Shown one piece after another: positions 5,903 to 5,997 of a stretch of DNA of 5,997 bases. The stretch lies in the NCBI GenBank assembly GCA_900550185.1, contig URRN01000129.1:1-5997 (forward strand), written 5' to 3'. The stretch's first letter is position 1. Every line of letters begins with the position of its first letter. Source of the stretch: an uncultured Collinsella sp. (GTDB taxonomy: Bacteria; Actinomycetota; Coriobacteriia; Coriobacteriales; Coriobacteriaceae). The position numbers and the translations under genes are program-made. A model generated the notes under the pieces. The model was not told the origin of the DNA, did not search any database, and was given only the letters and a program-made list of their open reading frames with translations.

Positions 5903-5920
5903 CCCGTGGGGCGGGCACTG

Positions 5921-5997
5921 ATGAAGTTTATCGCGAGTTCCGCACGAACAGGAGGCCACTTAATGTGGCCTCCGTCGTGAGCAGGACTGTAGAGCAG
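5921..5997 (+). repeat. 77-nt structured repeat element, copy 2 (continues past window edge)
   Basis: This block begins ATGAAGTTTATCGCGAG and ends GCAGGACTGTAGAGCAG at the last base of the window. The apical hairpin is GGAGGCCAC/GTGGCCTCC (5951-5959 and 5965-5973, loop TTAAT). It differs from copy 1 at three paired positions on each side, yet stays perfectly paired. A second stem CACGA/TCGTG (5943-5947 and 5975-5979) and the AGTTCC/GGACT stem enclose it. The 3' flank, which in copy 1 supplies further pairing, lies outside the window. Confidence 0.8.

Noticed and set aside
5892..5920. Promoter with TTGGCA (5892-5897) as -35
   Set aside because: The -35-like word is good, but no -10 hexamer lies 16-18 nt downstream.
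5666..5997. CRISPR array
   Set aside because: Only two copies, in opposite orientation and 178 nt apart, with a variable part inside the repeat; this does not fit repeat-spacer structure.

Overview
The window is a run of housekeeping genes, all on the + strand, from a high-GC bacterium. Strong AAAGGAG-type ribosome-binding sites, actinobacterial-looking PNPase motifs (for example the DIQGLED stretch) and a Firmicutes-like gene order (ybeY-dgkA-era-recO) together suggest the class Coriobacteriia, most likely Collinsella or a close relative. This placement is inferred from style and motifs, not from a database search.

Layout. Positions 1-26 may hold the last codons of an upstream gene. Positions 23-2764 are a tight operon: ybeY (rRNA maturation endonuclease), dgkA (membrane diacylglycerol/undecaprenol kinase), era (GTPase of 30S assembly) and recO (recombination mediator), with gaps of 9-15 nt. 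A 138-nt leader with hairpins then precedes rpsO (ribosomal protein S15). A terminator-like hairpin and a structured 5' leader separate rpsO from pnp (polynucleotide phosphorylase), which ends at 5578 and is followed by a good intrinsic terminator.

Functional theme. YbeY, Era and PNPase all act on rRNA or RNA maturation and decay, and S15 is a primary 16S rRNA binder that nucleates the 30S platform. The window is therefore mainly a ribosome-assembly and RNA-processing neighbourhood, with one lipid kinase and one DNA-repair gene riding in the operon.

The unusual part is the gene-free 3' end, 5579-5997. It carries two copies of a 77-nt element in opposite orientation (5666-5742 on the - strand, 5921-5997 on the + strand). 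They match at 64 of 77 positions, and six of the 13 differences are three compensatory base-pair changes in the apical hairpin. Copy 1 also sits inside a perfect 25-bp inverted repeat (5625-5649 / 5749-5773) whose left arm overlaps the pnp terminator. Between the copies lies a stretch of about 42% GC. I do not recognise this element. It looks like a structured, dispersed RNA or ssDNA-hairpin element and is the best candidate here for something undescribed. The window ends exactly at the end of the shared block of copy 2, so the remainder of that copy is not visible.
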